From Planctomycetaceae bacterium (GTDB lineage Bacteria > Planctomycetota > Planctomycetia > Planctomycetales > Planctomycetaceae), in assembly GCA_002726205.1 (NCBI GenBank), contig PBSL01000058.1:35249-99248 (forward strand): DNA of 64,000 nucleotides, read 5' to 3'. Under the pieces are notes generated by a model. It was given only the letters and a program-made list of their open reading frames with translations, made no database searches and was not told where the DNA came from. Below, piece after piece: positions 19,083 through 28,048 of this stretch (position 1 is the first letter of the stretch; each line of letters begins with the position of its first letter). Both the position numbers and the translations under genes were made by a program.

Positions 19083-19847
19083 TCAAGACAATGACGACTG
19101 TCTCGAGTCCTCGTCGATCGTTGAATACCGACTCCCGGCCAGTCGATCGATTTCAGCCGATTCGTCCGGAGTCAGAGGGTCTGCCTGGGGGATGATGCCC
19201 TCGAGACATCCAGCGATCGTGTTGGCCATTCGTGCCGGAAAATCTGGTGGCAGAACCAGCGAGGGAAGCAGGTCGGCAAGACCCGGAAACTGGGGAGCAT
19301 GTGGAGAGCGGGCTAGAATCAGGCTCCCGTGCTGTAGAACGGCCCCGCGGCGGCGGCGCTGGGCGCTGCCGAGCACCTTGTGAGAATCCAGGACAACATC
19401 CTCGGCCGCCGACCTCCCGAAGCACAGGGCGGGTTGTTTGCCCGGGTCACCGGACCCTCGCAGTGCCAACACGGCTGACGACTGCTCCTGGTCCCGGGGC
19501 AACAGATCGATCAACGCCTGGTGGATCGACCTGTAGAGCTCGGCGGGGTGCTGGGTTGATTGACACGCCGGCGGAACGACACAGGAATACGTCCATTCGT
19601 GGTGATGGACGATGGCCCCTCCCCCGGAGAGTCTACGGACGTGATCAAGGTTCGTGAGCAGTGGGTCATTTTCTGTCGATGCGACGTCCTGAAAATAGCC
19701 CAGCGACACGGTGGGGCACGACCAGGCGTAGACACGAACTGCGGCCCGGCCGGTCTGGATGGCCGATTCCAACAGAACCTCGTCACAGGCCATGTTCCAG
19801 GAGCCGGGGTGCGACTCCCCGGATTCGATGATTCGACAGCAGGTCAT
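19083..19847 (-). CDS. Octanoyltransferase / lipoate-protein ligase family protein (LipM-like)
   Basis: This 254-aa BPL/LplA-fold protein is predicted to move an octanoyl or lipoyl group onto a lipoyl-domain lysine. RRLSGGGAIVHH at 71-82 is the substrate-binding loop, and Cys142 in ALCFGRS and Lys157 in SHKVLGSAQ fit the LipM pattern. It overlaps the gcvPB stop by one base (TGATG), so it is translationally coupled to the glycine cleavage genes. The natural acceptor is therefore GcvH encoded three genes upstream. Whether it uses octanoyl-ACP or free lipoate cannot be decided from the sequence. Confidence 0.82.
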   Translation of the reverse strand: MTCCRIIESGESHPGSWNMACDEVLLESAIQTGRAAVRVYAWSCPTVSLGYFQDVASTENDPLLTNLDHVRRLSGGGAIVHHHEWTYSCVVPPACQSTQHPAELYRSIHQALIDLLPRDQEQSSAVLALRGSGDPGKQPALCFGRSAAEDVVLDSHKVLGSAQRRRRGAVLQHGSLILARSPHAPQFPGLADLLPSLVLPPDFPARMANTIAGCLEGIIPQADPLTPDESAEIDRLAGSRYSTIDEDSRQSSLS

Positions 19848-21334
19848 CAGGAGCCGTCTTCGGGGGTCCAGGACAGCACCGGGTGCCTTGCGGCCTGAAC
19901 ATCGTCGGGCCGACTGACCGGCGTCTGGTGAGGCGCTTCGTGCAGGAACCCGGGGTCCTCGGCGGCAATCGTGCGAATCGTCTCGGCAAACGCGTCCATT
20001 GTTCGCTTCGACTCGGTTTCAGTCGGCTCGATCATCATGGCTTCAGGGACCACCAGGGGAAAGTAGACGGTCGGCGCGTGAAAACCGAAGTCGAGAAGTC
20101 GCTTGGCGATATCCATCGCCGAGATGTCTCGCTCCTCTTTCAGCCGAGCGGCCGACGCCACGAACTCGTGCATGCAATGTTGGCCATGGGGGACTGGCAG
20201 CAGGTCGCAGATCAAGGATTTCAGGTAGTTGGCATTGAGGACCGCATGCCGGGCGACATCCCGGACTCCGTCCGGGCCGAGAGTCCTGAGATAGCAGTAA
20301 CCCCGGACCAGGATTCCCACGTTGCCGAAGTGGCTGCGGACTCGACCGATCGACCGGGGAGGGTCTTCGAGCTGGAAGTGGGGGTTTCCATCATCGTCGA
20401 GGTTGCTGGTCACGATTGGTCCCGGAAGAAACTCGCTGAGTTCCTCGCGGACGGCAATCGGCCCGGCCCCGGGCCCGCCGGCGCCGTGCGGTCCGGTGAA
20501 TGTCTTGTGGACATTAAAATGCATCATGTCACCACCGAAGTCACCGGGCCGGGTGATCCCCATGATGGCGTTCATGTTGGCTCCATCGATGTAGACCAGT
20601 CCACCGACGGCGTGCACTTTCTCGGTGATCTCTTCGATTTGCTGTTCGAACAATCCCAGCGTGTTGGGATTGGTGATCATGAACACCGCGGTGTTTTCGT
20701 CGAGATGTTGTTCGAGCTCAGCGAGATCGACGAGCCCGTCAGTTCCTTCCTTCAACTGGAGACATTCAAATCCCGCGATCGCCGCGCTGGCGGGATTGGT
20801 GCCATGGGCACTGCTGGGGAACAGGACTCGGCTTCTTGATTCGCCACGGGAACGAAACCAGGCCGACGCGACCAGCAGGGCAGCGAACTCGCCCTGGGCG
20901 CCGGCGGCCGGTTGCAGTGAGACGGCAGGCAGGCCGGAAATCTCGGCGAGCATCTTCTGCAAGTCATACAGGAGTGCCAGCATTCCCTGCTGGTCGTTGA
21001 TTCGCTGGTAGGGGTGCAGGTCGACCAGACCGGGCAATCCGGCAAGACGTTCATGCCGCTTGGGGTTGTACTTCATCGTACAACTGCCCAGTGGATAGAA
21101 GTGCGTGTCAACCGACATGTTCAGTGTCGACAGGTTGTGGAAGTGGCGGATCACGTCGGCTTCTGTCAACTCGGGCAATGTCGGTCGCTTCTCCCGATCG
21201 GCTGTTGCCAGGTGTTGCGATGGCACCAGCTCATCGAGGGGCTGAAGCGGAACATCACAATCCGGGAACCGCGCGGCGCGACGGCCCGGACGGGAGAGAG
21301 CAAACAGCAATTCGGTGGCAAGGGAATTACGCAT
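19847..21334 (-). CDS. gcvPB: Glycine dehydrogenase (decarboxylating) subunit 2
   Basis: This is the 495-aa PLP-binding half of the split P-protein of the glycine cleavage system. It decarboxylates glycine and passes the aminomethyl group to lipoyl-GcvH. Lys277 in HFNVHKTFTGPHGAGGPGAG is the expected PLP lysine, and STLNMSVDTHFYPLGSCTMKYNP near 69-91 is typical. The ATG at 21334 lies 5 bases after the gcvPA stop. Length and motifs are normal. Confidence 0.97.
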   Translation of the reverse strand: MRNSLATELLFALSRPGRRAARFPDCDVPLQPLDELVPSQHLATADREKRPTLPELTEADVIRHFHNLSTLNMSVDTHFYPLGSCTMKYNPKRHERLAGLPGLVDLHPYQRINDQQGMLALLYDLQKMLAEISGLPAVSLQPAAGAQGEFAALLVASAWFRSRGESRSRVLFPSSAHGTNPASAAIAGFECLQLKEGTDGLVDLAELEQHLDENTAVFMITNPNTLGLFEQQIEEITEKVHAVGGLVYIDGANMNAIMGITRPGDFGGDMMHFNVHKTFTGPHGAGGPGAGPIAVREELSEFLPGPIVTSNLDDDGNPHFQLEDPPRSIGRVRSHFGNVGILVRGYCYLRTLGPDGVRDVARHAVLNANYLKSLICDLLPVPHGQHCMHEFVASAARLKEERDISAMDIAKRLLDFGFHAPTVYFPLVVPEAMMIEPTETESKRTMDAFAETIRTIAAEDPGFLHEAPHQTPVSRPDDVQAARHPVLSWTPEDGS

Positions 21335-21339
21335 GGTGG

Positions 21340-22728
21340 TCAGGGCTGACTGCTGAGTTTTGCGGGTTCAGTGGCCAGGGCATCGACAAGCCCATCGATC
21401 TCCTCGCGGGTTCGCTGTTCGGTGACGGCCACCAGGAGAGTCTCTTGGGCGGCAGCATCGCCAAGAGACGCTGTCAGACGAGGAAATCGCGCCAGTGTCG
21501 GGCCGAGATCGAAGCCGGCTGCCGCCGCACGATCGATCACGCTCTTGGCACCATCCCGACAACGAATCGTGAATTCCTTGAAGAACGGACGATCAAACAT
21601 CAACTCGATCCCGGGCAACTCGGCCAGGCGTTGGGCAGCGTAGTGAGCCTTGCGGCAACACAGCTGCGAAACTTCGTTCAGTCCTTCCCGGCCCAGCAGT
21701 GCGAGGTAAACGGTGGCTCGCAGAGCGAGCAATCCCTGGTTGGTACAGATGTTACTCGTCGCCTTTTCACGCCGGATGTGTTGCTCGCGGGCCTGGAGGT
21801 TCAAGACGTAGCAGTCGCGTCCTTCCCGGTCGGTTGTCTGGCCGATCAAGCGCCCGGGCATCTGGCGAACAAATTCCTTTCGGCAGGTCAGCAGGCCCAG
21901 GAACGGTCCCCCGTACTGTGCCGGAATTCCCAGCGCCTGGCCCTCGGCCACCGCAATGTCGGCTCCGCAATCGGCCGGTGACTTGAGCAGTCCCAGGCTC
22001 AGGGGGTCAAAGCAGACGACGGCGAGGCTGCCGGCATCGTGAGCCGCCTGGCACAGTGGCGCGACGTCTTCGAGACCACCGAAGAAATTGGGATGCTGGA
22101 TGACCAGGCAACACGTTGTGTCATCAAGAGCCTCTGAGACGATCGAGACATCGGCGAAACCGTTGGGAGTGGCGACAATTTCGAGTTGGCATTCGAGATT
22201 GTCGAGATAGGTCTCCAGCACTTGCTGGTATTCGGGGTGGAGTGACCCGAGAACCACGACGCGACCATGGCGGCGGGTGACTCGCATTGCCATGAAAACT
22301 GCCTCGCTGACGGCCGTGCCGGCCTCGTAGAGACTGGCATTGGAGATGTCCATGCCGGTGAGTTGGCAGATCAGCGTCTGGAACTCAAAGAACGCCTGCA
22401 GGCTGCCCTGGCTGGCCTCGGCCTGGTAGGGAGTGTAGGCGGTGTAGAATTCGCCTCGTGATGCGATTTCATCGACGGCCGCCGGGATAAAGTGATCGTA
22501 GACACCACCGCCCATCAGGCAGATCCGCGCGGCAGTACCGCTGTTGGCAGCGGCGAGTTGTCGCAGGTGTGCTTCCAACGCCGGTTCGGACAACCCGCCG
22601 GGAAGATCGAGTGGCCCGTCGAGTTGCAGTCGGTCGGGGATCTGGGAGAACAACTCGTCGATCGAATCGGCGCCGATCGCGTCGAGCATTGCCGCGATTT
22701 CATCGGGGGTGTTGAACAGGTAAGCCAC
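21340..22728 (-). CDS. gcvPA: Glycine dehydrogenase (decarboxylating) subunit 1
   Basis: This is the 462-aa partner half of the split P-protein, which forms an alpha2beta2 enzyme with GcvPB. Typical elements include GGGVYDHFIPAAVDEI near the N-terminus, TAYTPYQAEASQG and REQHIRREKATSNICTNQ. The start is a GTG at 22728. No residue loss was seen. It lies between gcvH and gcvPB in one minus-strand run. gcvT, which completes the reaction, is not in the window. Confidence 0.97.
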   Translation of the reverse strand: MAYLFNTPDEIAAMLDAIGADSIDELFSQIPDRLQLDGPLDLPGGLSEPALEAHLRQLAAANSGTAARICLMGGGVYDHFIPAAVDEIASRGEFYTAYTPYQAEASQGSLQAFFEFQTLICQLTGMDISNASLYEAGTAVSEAVFMAMRVTRRHGRVVVLGSLHPEYQQVLETYLDNLECQLEIVATPNGFADVSIVSEALDDTTCCLVIQHPNFFGGLEDVAPLCQAAHDAGSLAVVCFDPLSLGLLKSPADCGADIAVAEGQALGIPAQYGGPFLGLLTCRKEFVRQMPGRLIGQTTDREGRDCYVLNLQAREQHIRREKATSNICTNQGLLALRATVYLALLGREGLNEVSQLCCRKAHYAAQRLAELPGIELMFDRPFFKEFTIRCRDGAKSVIDRAAAAGFDLGPTLARFPRLTASLGDAAAQETLLVAVTEQRTREEIDGLVDALATEPAKLSSQP

Positions 22729-22777
22729 GGGGTTCTCGGTCGGAAAAACGCAGCGGACCAGTCGATGACACGAGGTG

Positions 22778-23164
22778 CTAGTGACCGGCGGCGTTGCAGT
22801 GGGTGCGGTAAGCGATTTCGTTGAGCAGCGATTCGGCCGCCGTGGCGTCGCTGACGGTCATCCGGATCATCCAGCCCCTCCCGAAGGGGTCCTCGCTCAA
22901 CGCGTCGAGATCATCCGGCAGTGCCGTGTTGATCTCGGTGACCTCGCCGGTCACCGGCGCGTAGAGATCGCTGACCGCCTTGACACTCTCGACTTCACCG
23001 AATATCTCGCCGGCGGCCAGGGCCCGCCCTGGCTCTGGCAGATCGACAAACACGAGGTCGGTCAAGTGCTCGACGGCAAAGTCGGTAATCCCGATCGTGG
23101 CCTGGTCACCGTCGAGGTGCAGCCATTCGTGGGATGTCGAGAACAACAGCGTTGCCGGATCCAT
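22778..23164 (-). CDS. gcvH: Glycine cleavage system H protein
   Basis: This is the 128-aa lipoyl carrier protein that shuttles the aminomethyl group between the P, T and L proteins. Lys62 in ESVKAVSD is the lipoylation site, and HEWLHLDGDQATIGITDFA is the usual N-terminus. The ATG at 23164 is used. The gene is first in the gcvH-gcvPA-gcvPB-lipM-like run, so the carrier, its loading enzyme and the decarboxylase are made together. Confidence 0.97.
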   Translation of the reverse strand: MDPATLLFSTSHEWLHLDGDQATIGITDFAVEHLTDLVFVDLPEPGRALAAGEIFGEVESVKAVSDLYAPVTGEVTEINTALPDDLDALSEDPFGRGWMIRMTVSDATAAESLLNEIAYRTHCNAAGH

Positions 23165-23235
23165 CTTGTTCGAACTCCGTTTTGCCCGAGTGTGCGTCCG
23201 TGTCCAGGGCCGGTTGGCCGCTGCCGATGTGATCT

Positions 23236-23700
23236 CTAGCTGGGAGCCTGTGCCGATTCGTCCTGCACTTCGTACTCATCGATTTTCTCGATCCGGCGCG
23301 CGTGCCGCCCTCCCTCGAAGTCGGTCTCGAGCCAGATCTCGATCATGCGATTGATCCGTCGGTCGCCGAGCAGGTCGGCCGAGAGGCAGAGGACGTTGGC
23401 GTCGTTGTGAAGCCGGCTCATACCAGCCGTCAGATCATCGTGGCAATTTGCCGCACGAACACCGCGGAACTTGTTGGCCACGATGCACATTCCCATGCCG
23501 GTGCCACAAATCAGGATCCCCCGATCCACGGATCCCGTCGAGACCGCCCGGGCAACCTGTGCCGCGAAGTCGGGGTAATCCACACTTTCTCCGGAATCGG
23601 GGCCGCGGTCGTCGGCGTCGTGTCCCAGGTCCGACAGCAGGGACAGGACCTTTCCCTTGACGGCGTGTCCGCGATGGTCGCTAGCAACGGCAATCTTCAT
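23236..23700 (-). CDS. rpiB: Ribose 5-phosphate isomerase B
   Basis: This 154-aa RpiB/LacAB-family protein interconverts ribose 5-phosphate and ribulose 5-phosphate. IAVASDHRGH at the N-terminus, DYPDFA, and the CGTGMGM loop with catalytic Cys65 are all present. The ATG at 23700 is preferred to an upstream TTG at 23706. The C-terminal 20 residues are a charged extension. It lies just downstream of the Sua5/phosphatase fusion and upstream of gcvH on the same strand. Confidence 0.94.
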   Translation of the reverse strand: MKIAVASDHRGHAVKGKVLSLLSDLGHDADDRGPDSGESVDYPDFAAQVARAVSTGSVDRGILICGTGMGMCIVANKFRGVRAANCHDDLTAGMSRLHNDANVLCLSADLLGDRRINRMIEIWLETDFEGGRHARRIEKIDEYEVQDESAQAPS

Positions 23701-23769
23701 GAGCAATCTGTTGAGGAGGCGAGGAATTAAAAACCAAAAAATCCAGTCGGGGAAAGCGGCTTCCGTGAA

Positions 23770-24870
23770 TCAGTTCATCACTTCTGTGAGCAATCTGTCG
23801 AGGTTTTCTTCGATCGCATTACAGCAGGCGGTGTAGATCTCGTTGGATCCTCCGATCGGATCGTCGATGTCCCCACCGCCGGCGTCGAGGAGTTGAATCC
23901 GGGAGGCGGTCTCGGGCCAGAGACGGAGAACCGAATCACGATGGCCACGTGTCATCGTGACCAGATGATCGGCCTGTGCCGCCAGATCACCGGTCAACGG
24001 TTGGCTGACGTGCGACGAGAAATCGACTCCCCGCTCCCTAAGACTCTCGGCCGCTCCCGGGCTGACCGGACTTCCCCCGTAGGCGGCCACGCCGGCCGAT
24101 GCCACCAGGAAACCCCGTTCAATCAACTCTCCATCCCGGCATTGTAACCGCTGTGTCAGTAATTTGCGAAACAACGCCTCGGCCATCGGACTGCGGCAGG
24201 TATTGCCCGTGCAGACGAAGACGATGACGCGACTGGCCAGTCGCATCACCGTCGCCTGGCCGACCACGCCGGTTCTGGTAACTTCCCAGTTGTCTGTTCG
24301 CACGCGGATCCACGTGTCGCCTCCTTCGAAACGAGGCGGTCCCGCGTTGAGAATCAGCGCCGCGGGGCCCTGCTGCTCGGTGTCCGGGTCTCTGGTTGCC
24401 GTCATCGGGTGGGCGCAACCAAGAAGGACTCCATCGACTTCGTCCAGGAGGCCCCGAGGCACTTCGTGAACCGGTACCCGCAGTGGGAGCCGTTGCTCCC
24501 GGCTCACCCAGTTCCACCAGGTTGTTTCCCAGTCGCTCGGCGGTGTGTTTCCGGGATCGAGATCAATCACGACCGGTCCGGGCCAGCAGCGACGGGTCAA
24601 CCGCAGGGCCAGTGGGCTGGGGGGCAGGGAGGCCGGCAGCAATGCCTCGGCAGTTGCCGCGATCACGGTCGGGGTCATCGCGGGAGACTCATCGGATGCC
24701 GCAAGCAGGAGTCCGACGGCCTCGGGGGACGTGATCGAGGCAAGCAACTGGTATCCCGCCTCGTCCGGGACAACCACCAGGCCACCGTCCTTGAGAACAT
24801 TGGCGGCACGGACAACTGCTCGAGATGTCGCCTGGCCGTCGCCGTCGCGGATGTCGATGACCTCACTCAT
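23770..24870 (-). CDS. Fusion of a degenerate Sua5/YrdC-like domain with a YwlE-like low-molecular-weight phosphatase
   Basis: This is a 366-aa two-domain protein from the ATG at 24870. Residues 1-210 resemble Sua5/YrdC (GGLVVVPDEAGY, CWPGPVVIDL), the fold that makes threonylcarbamoyl-AMP. The KxR substrate motif (usually KGRP) is not visible and PTETVYGL is altered, so catalysis is doubtful. Residues 215-366 are a low-molecular-weight phosphatase: Cys220 in VCTGNTCRSPMAEALF, Arg226, and general acid Asp337 in DDPIGGS. Thr224 matches the Thr that gives Bacillus YwlE its protein-arginine preference, where tyrosine phosphatases usually have Ile. rpiB lies immediately downstream. Confidence 0.85.
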   Translation of the reverse strand: MSEVIDIRDGDGQATSRAVVRAANVLKDGGLVVVPDEAGYQLLASITSPEAVGLLLAASDESPAMTPTVIAATAEALLPASLPPSPLALRLTRRCWPGPVVIDLDPGNTPPSDWETTWWNWVSREQRLPLRVPVHEVPRGLLDEVDGVLLGCAHPMTATRDPDTEQQGPAALILNAGPPRFEGGDTWIRVRTDNWEVTRTGVVGQATVMRLASRVIVFVCTGNTCRSPMAEALFRKLLTQRLQCRDGELIERGFLVASAGVAAYGGSPVSPGAAESLRERGVDFSSHVSQPLTGDLAAQADHLVTMTRGHRDSVLRLWPETASRIQLLDAGGGDIDDPIGGSNEIYTACCNAIEENLDRLLTEVMN

Positions 24871-24906
24871 CAAGCTTTAATGCCTCTTGTCGCGGGAATG
24901 CGATCG

Positions 24907-25827
24907 TCAATCGTGGTAACGCGAAAGACTCCAGTCCCGAGCCAACTCAACGAGTGTTTGCAGTGTCTGGGGGTTGGCGCTACAGGCGACGATTCCCGGC
25001 AGCCTCAACATGTCGGCCCGGTCGTCCATCCACAGTTCTTCGAAATGCACCCGCTCTCCATTGTGGACCCAGACGGCGTCGCCACCCAGGATACGAGCAA
25101 TGTGCAGTGAAACGGGAAAGTCGTAGATGTTGGGCGAGTGGATCAAAGATCCTCCGAATTCGCCGCAGGCCAGCAGGGGGTAAATGCTCCCGGGCATGTC
25201 GTCGGGTGCGACACCTTCCAGGCCGGTTGCCGTCACATCCAGGGCCCGCGCCGCGTCGTGCTGCTGGAAACCGATCAGGTAGATTCGGTTTGAATCGGGC
25301 CGCGTGGCAGCTTCGATTGCCGGAATTGCATCGATGACCTCGCGGGCCGGTCGCAACGGGTTGTCGGGACCGCACGTGATTCGCTCGCCGATCGCTTCGA
25401 CCCACGTGCCGTGATCGCCCATTTCAGGCAGAAACACCAGGGAATAGTGCAGCGTGTCCGGCGTACGCAGCGACAGCATCACGGCGTAGCCGTTGCCACT
25501 GTGGTCGCGGTACTGCCGTGTCCCATCAATCGGGTCCAGTGCGATTGTGCAGGGAGCATCATCGGCGAACAGGTGCAGATCGCCATTTTCCTCCTCGGCC
25601 TCGATTCTTGCTTGCCGAAAGATTGGATCCCTGTCCCGCAACGCCGCCACCAGGATTTCCTGGACGCTGATGTCGGCCAGTGTCAGTGCGTCGGTGAGGT
25701 GGCTGCCGGATGTCTTTCCGGGCAGGGCGATATTGAAACCACGGATCCGCTTTGCCAGCGCGCCGCTCCAGCGAAGGACTTCGGGCATCTCGCGTGAGAG
25801 TGCAGAGGTCAGTTCGGTCAGTTCCAT
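24907..25827 (-). CDS. Inositol monophosphatase family protein
   Basis: This 306-aa protein has an FIG/IMPase fold and probably hydrolyses a sugar- or nucleotide-linked phosphate using metal ions. IALDPIDGTRQYRDHSGNG holds the metal-binding Asp-x-x-Asp-Gly motif, the acidic EAEEENGD upstream fits the first metal site, and SLIHSPNIYDFPVSLHIARILGGD is the C-terminal site. Substrate (inositol phosphate, PAP or fructose bisphosphate) is not determined. The ATG at 25827 gives normal length; an upstream extension has no family support. Confidence 0.85.
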   Translation of the reverse strand: MELTELTSALSREMPEVLRWSGALAKRIRGFNIALPGKTSGSHLTDALTLADISVQEILVAALRDRDPIFRQARIEAEEENGDLHLFADDAPCTIALDPIDGTRQYRDHSGNGYAVMLSLRTPDTLHYSLVFLPEMGDHGTWVEAIGERITCGPDNPLRPAREVIDAIPAIEAATRPDSNRIYLIGFQQHDAARALDVTATGLEGVAPDDMPGSIYPLLACGEFGGSLIHSPNIYDFPVSLHIARILGGDAVWVHNGERVHFEELWMDDRADMLRLPGIVACSANPQTLQTLVELARDWSLSRYHD

Positions 25828-26068
25828 CGTCGAACTCGTTGCCAGCAAGGATTGTAAGTGCCAGTCTCGGAAGACGCTTCCTGGATGACGGGATCGATGC
25901 TTTCGATCCACTCGGTTGTCTCGTGGAATCGCCCGGGGTGTCCCGACATTCCCGACGGCGACCACACGAGATTAACGCATAGTGCGTCCGGAGGGAATCA
26001 ACCCGGTTTGCCGGGAACCGGGCTGGCGATAGGATGCAGGTGCGAGAATCTCGATGGAGACCGAGTTG

Positions 26069-27148
26069 ATGAAACGTGGCAGGAAGTTCGCGACACGCCG
26101 TCTGGCCCCGTTCAGCGTGTTGGCACTGGTCCTTGCGGCCTGGCCGGCGGCTGGACCGGCAGCGCATCGCCTGGCCGCTCCCGGGGTAACCAGCCTGACA
26201 AACCCCAAGGTCGAATTCCAGGTTGCAGACCAACACCATGTTGTCCTCAAGAACGGCGACATCACCGCGATCATCGTTGACAACGCTGCGGTCAACGATG
26301 GCCAATTACAGGCTGCTCATCGCGCCGGCTACAACGGGTTGGCCCAACTGGGACACCGTCGCCGCAAGCAAAACCTGTTCCGGGCGCCTTACGCCGGGAT
26401 CAACTTCGAGCACATCCACGATGGCACGCTGGCTGTGGCCCGGGAGAAATTCGAGCCCCGGGTTGTGCCGATGCAACTGCGAGTCATAGATTCTTCGACG
26501 GTCGAGCTTTACCAGCGGCCGACGGTGAACTGGAAACTCGAGAGTTGCGGCCGCTATCGGTTGTTGCCTGATGGAACGATCGAATACACGTTCGAGTGCA
26601 TTCCTCGGGCCAGGACATTTCACCAGGGATTCATCGGGCTTTTCTGGGCCAGTTACATCGACGGTCCCGAGGACAAAGCGATTCATTTCCGTGGCCGACG
26701 ATCTGCTGCGCGGTCGGGAACCAAATGGGTGAAGTCGCTGCCGCCTGCCCACGGCACCAACAGCACTCACCCGCCCGTCGGCGGTCGGCTTCCCACGATC
26801 GTGAAGGATTTTCCCCTGACCCTGGTCAACCATCCTTCAGAGTATGTCCATGCCGAACCGTGGTTCTTCGGTGTCAGTCATGGAATGGCCTTTGCGCAGA
26901 TCTTTCGAGCCCGGGATGGAATCTGGATTGCGCAGTCGCCAACCGGCGCCGGTGCGACCAATCCGGCCTGGGATTTTCAGTGGTTCGTACCTGGATACAA
27001 GGTTGACGAGGCGTACGGATTCGTGATGCGGGCCATTTATATCCCCTACAAGAGCCGCCGACAGGTGGCCCGGGCCGTTCGGCCGCACCTGGATGCACTC
27101 AACCCGTCGCCCGCGCCGCGCCGCCGGCGTGCGCCTCGATCCAGGTGA
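26069..27148 (+). CDS. Secreted hypothetical protein
   Basis: This 359-aa protein has an N-terminal signal peptide (RRLAPFSVLALVLAAWPAAGPAA). The ATG at 26069 follows GGAG, and an ATG at 26054 is an alternative. The mature part is aromatic- and beta-rich (VKNGDITAIIVDN, GQFxxWF-like patterns, PAWDFQWFVPGYKVDEAYGFVMRAIYIPY) and could be a beta-sandwich carbohydrate-associated domain, but no family was recognised. The basic tail (RRRRAPRSR) overlaps the convergent ATP-grasp gene by 50 bases. Function unknown. Confidence 0.75.
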   Translation: MKRGRKFATRRLAPFSVLALVLAAWPAAGPAAHRLAAPGVTSLTNPKVEFQVADQHHVVLKNGDITAIIVDNAAVNDGQLQAAHRAGYNGLAQLGHRRRKQNLFRAPYAGINFEHIHDGTLAVAREKFEPRVVPMQLRVIDSSTVELYQRPTVNWKLESCGRYRLLPDGTIEYTFECIPRARTFHQGFIGLFWASYIDGPEDKAIHFRGRRSAARSGTKWVKSLPPAHGTNSTHPPVGGRLPTIVKDFPLTLVNHPSEYVHAEPWFFGVSHGMAFAQIFRARDGIWIAQSPTGAGATNPAWDFQWFVPGYKVDEAYGFVMRAIYIPYKSRRQVARAVRPHLDALNPSPAPRRRRAPRSR

Positions 27149-28004
27149 TCAAGCGGTCGGCGACATCGATCGAGTTGATCCGGGCAAGGGCTCTCCAACC
27201 GGGAACCGCGTTGATCTCGAGTACCATCCGCCGGCCCTCGGCATCGGTGATCAGGTCGACCCCGGCCAGAACGGCCCCGGTTGCCGTTGCCGCCCTGCGG
27301 GCCAGCCCAATGTCTCGATCATCCGGTGACCACGCTTCGGCCAGCCCGTGCTGAGAAATGTTGGTCCGGAAATCCTCGCGGGCACGCCGCCGCATGCCCC
27401 CGATGACCTCGCCTTCCAGCAGCAGGACGCGGTCGTCGAATCCGCCGTGGTCGATGAATTCCTGCAGATACAACACCGCCTGCAGGCGTTCGATAGTACG
27501 AAACGTGCGGAGGGCGAGTTCTGGATCATCGACACGCAGGATTCCACGTCCCTCGGCTCCGAAGATCGGTTTCACCACCACGTCGCCGCCGAGTCTGTCG
27601 AAGGCCCGCATTGCCTCGTCCGATCCTTCGCAGACAATCGTTTCCGGGACCGGAACACCAGCGGTGTGAAGTTTGGCCGTGGTGAGGTACTTGTCGACGG
27701 CACACTCGATCGAACGCGGCGGGTTGAGAAGGTGGACTCCGAGTTGTTCCAGGCGGGCCAATGCGTTCATCCGGAACACGACCTGTTCGAGTGAGCCGGG
27801 GGGCATTGTCCGGACGATGACTGCATCGACACCGTCGAGTTCACCCGCGGCATCGCCGACGGTTTCCCGGGACTCCGCGGTGGAAATCGACGCCAGGAGT
27901 TGGGGAAACCGGACTCCACGACACTCATGGCCTCGCCGGCTCGCGGCCCGCTGGAGGTCGGTGAGGTACCAGCTGCCGCTGTTACAGAGGACGGCGATTC
28001 GCAC
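27099..28004 (-). CDS. RimK-like ATP-grasp ligase associated with H4MPT metabolism
   Basis: This is a 301-aa ATP-grasp enzyme. The GTG at 28004 (VRIAVLCNSG) is chosen because it gives a clean N-terminal strand and a nearby GGGAA site; an in-frame TTG at 28022 is the alternative. Motifs include KPIFGAEGRGI (ATP-binding loop), LYLQEFI, and VLEINAVPGW with the metal-binding Glu/Asn. RimK-type ligases add glutamate to proteins or cofactors. Directly downstream of mch, the likely role is ligation on tetrahydromethanopterin, as MptN does, but this is inference from context. Confidence 0.82.
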   Translation of the reverse strand: MRIAVLCNSGSWYLTDLQRAASRRGHECRGVRFPQLLASISTAESRETVGDAAGELDGVDAVIVRTMPPGSLEQVVFRMNALARLEQLGVHLLNPPRSIECAVDKYLTTAKLHTAGVPVPETIVCEGSDEAMRAFDRLGGDVVVKPIFGAEGRGILRVDDPELALRTFRTIERLQAVLYLQEFIDHGGFDDRVLLLEGEVIGGMRRRAREDFRTNISQHGLAEAWSPDDRDIGLARRAATATGAVLAGVDLITDAEGRRMVLEINAVPGWRALARINSIDVADRLITWIEAHAGGAARATG

Positions 28005-28048
28005 GTGTGGCGGTTCCCGCAAGAAGATCGAAAATCAGGATCGTCTGT

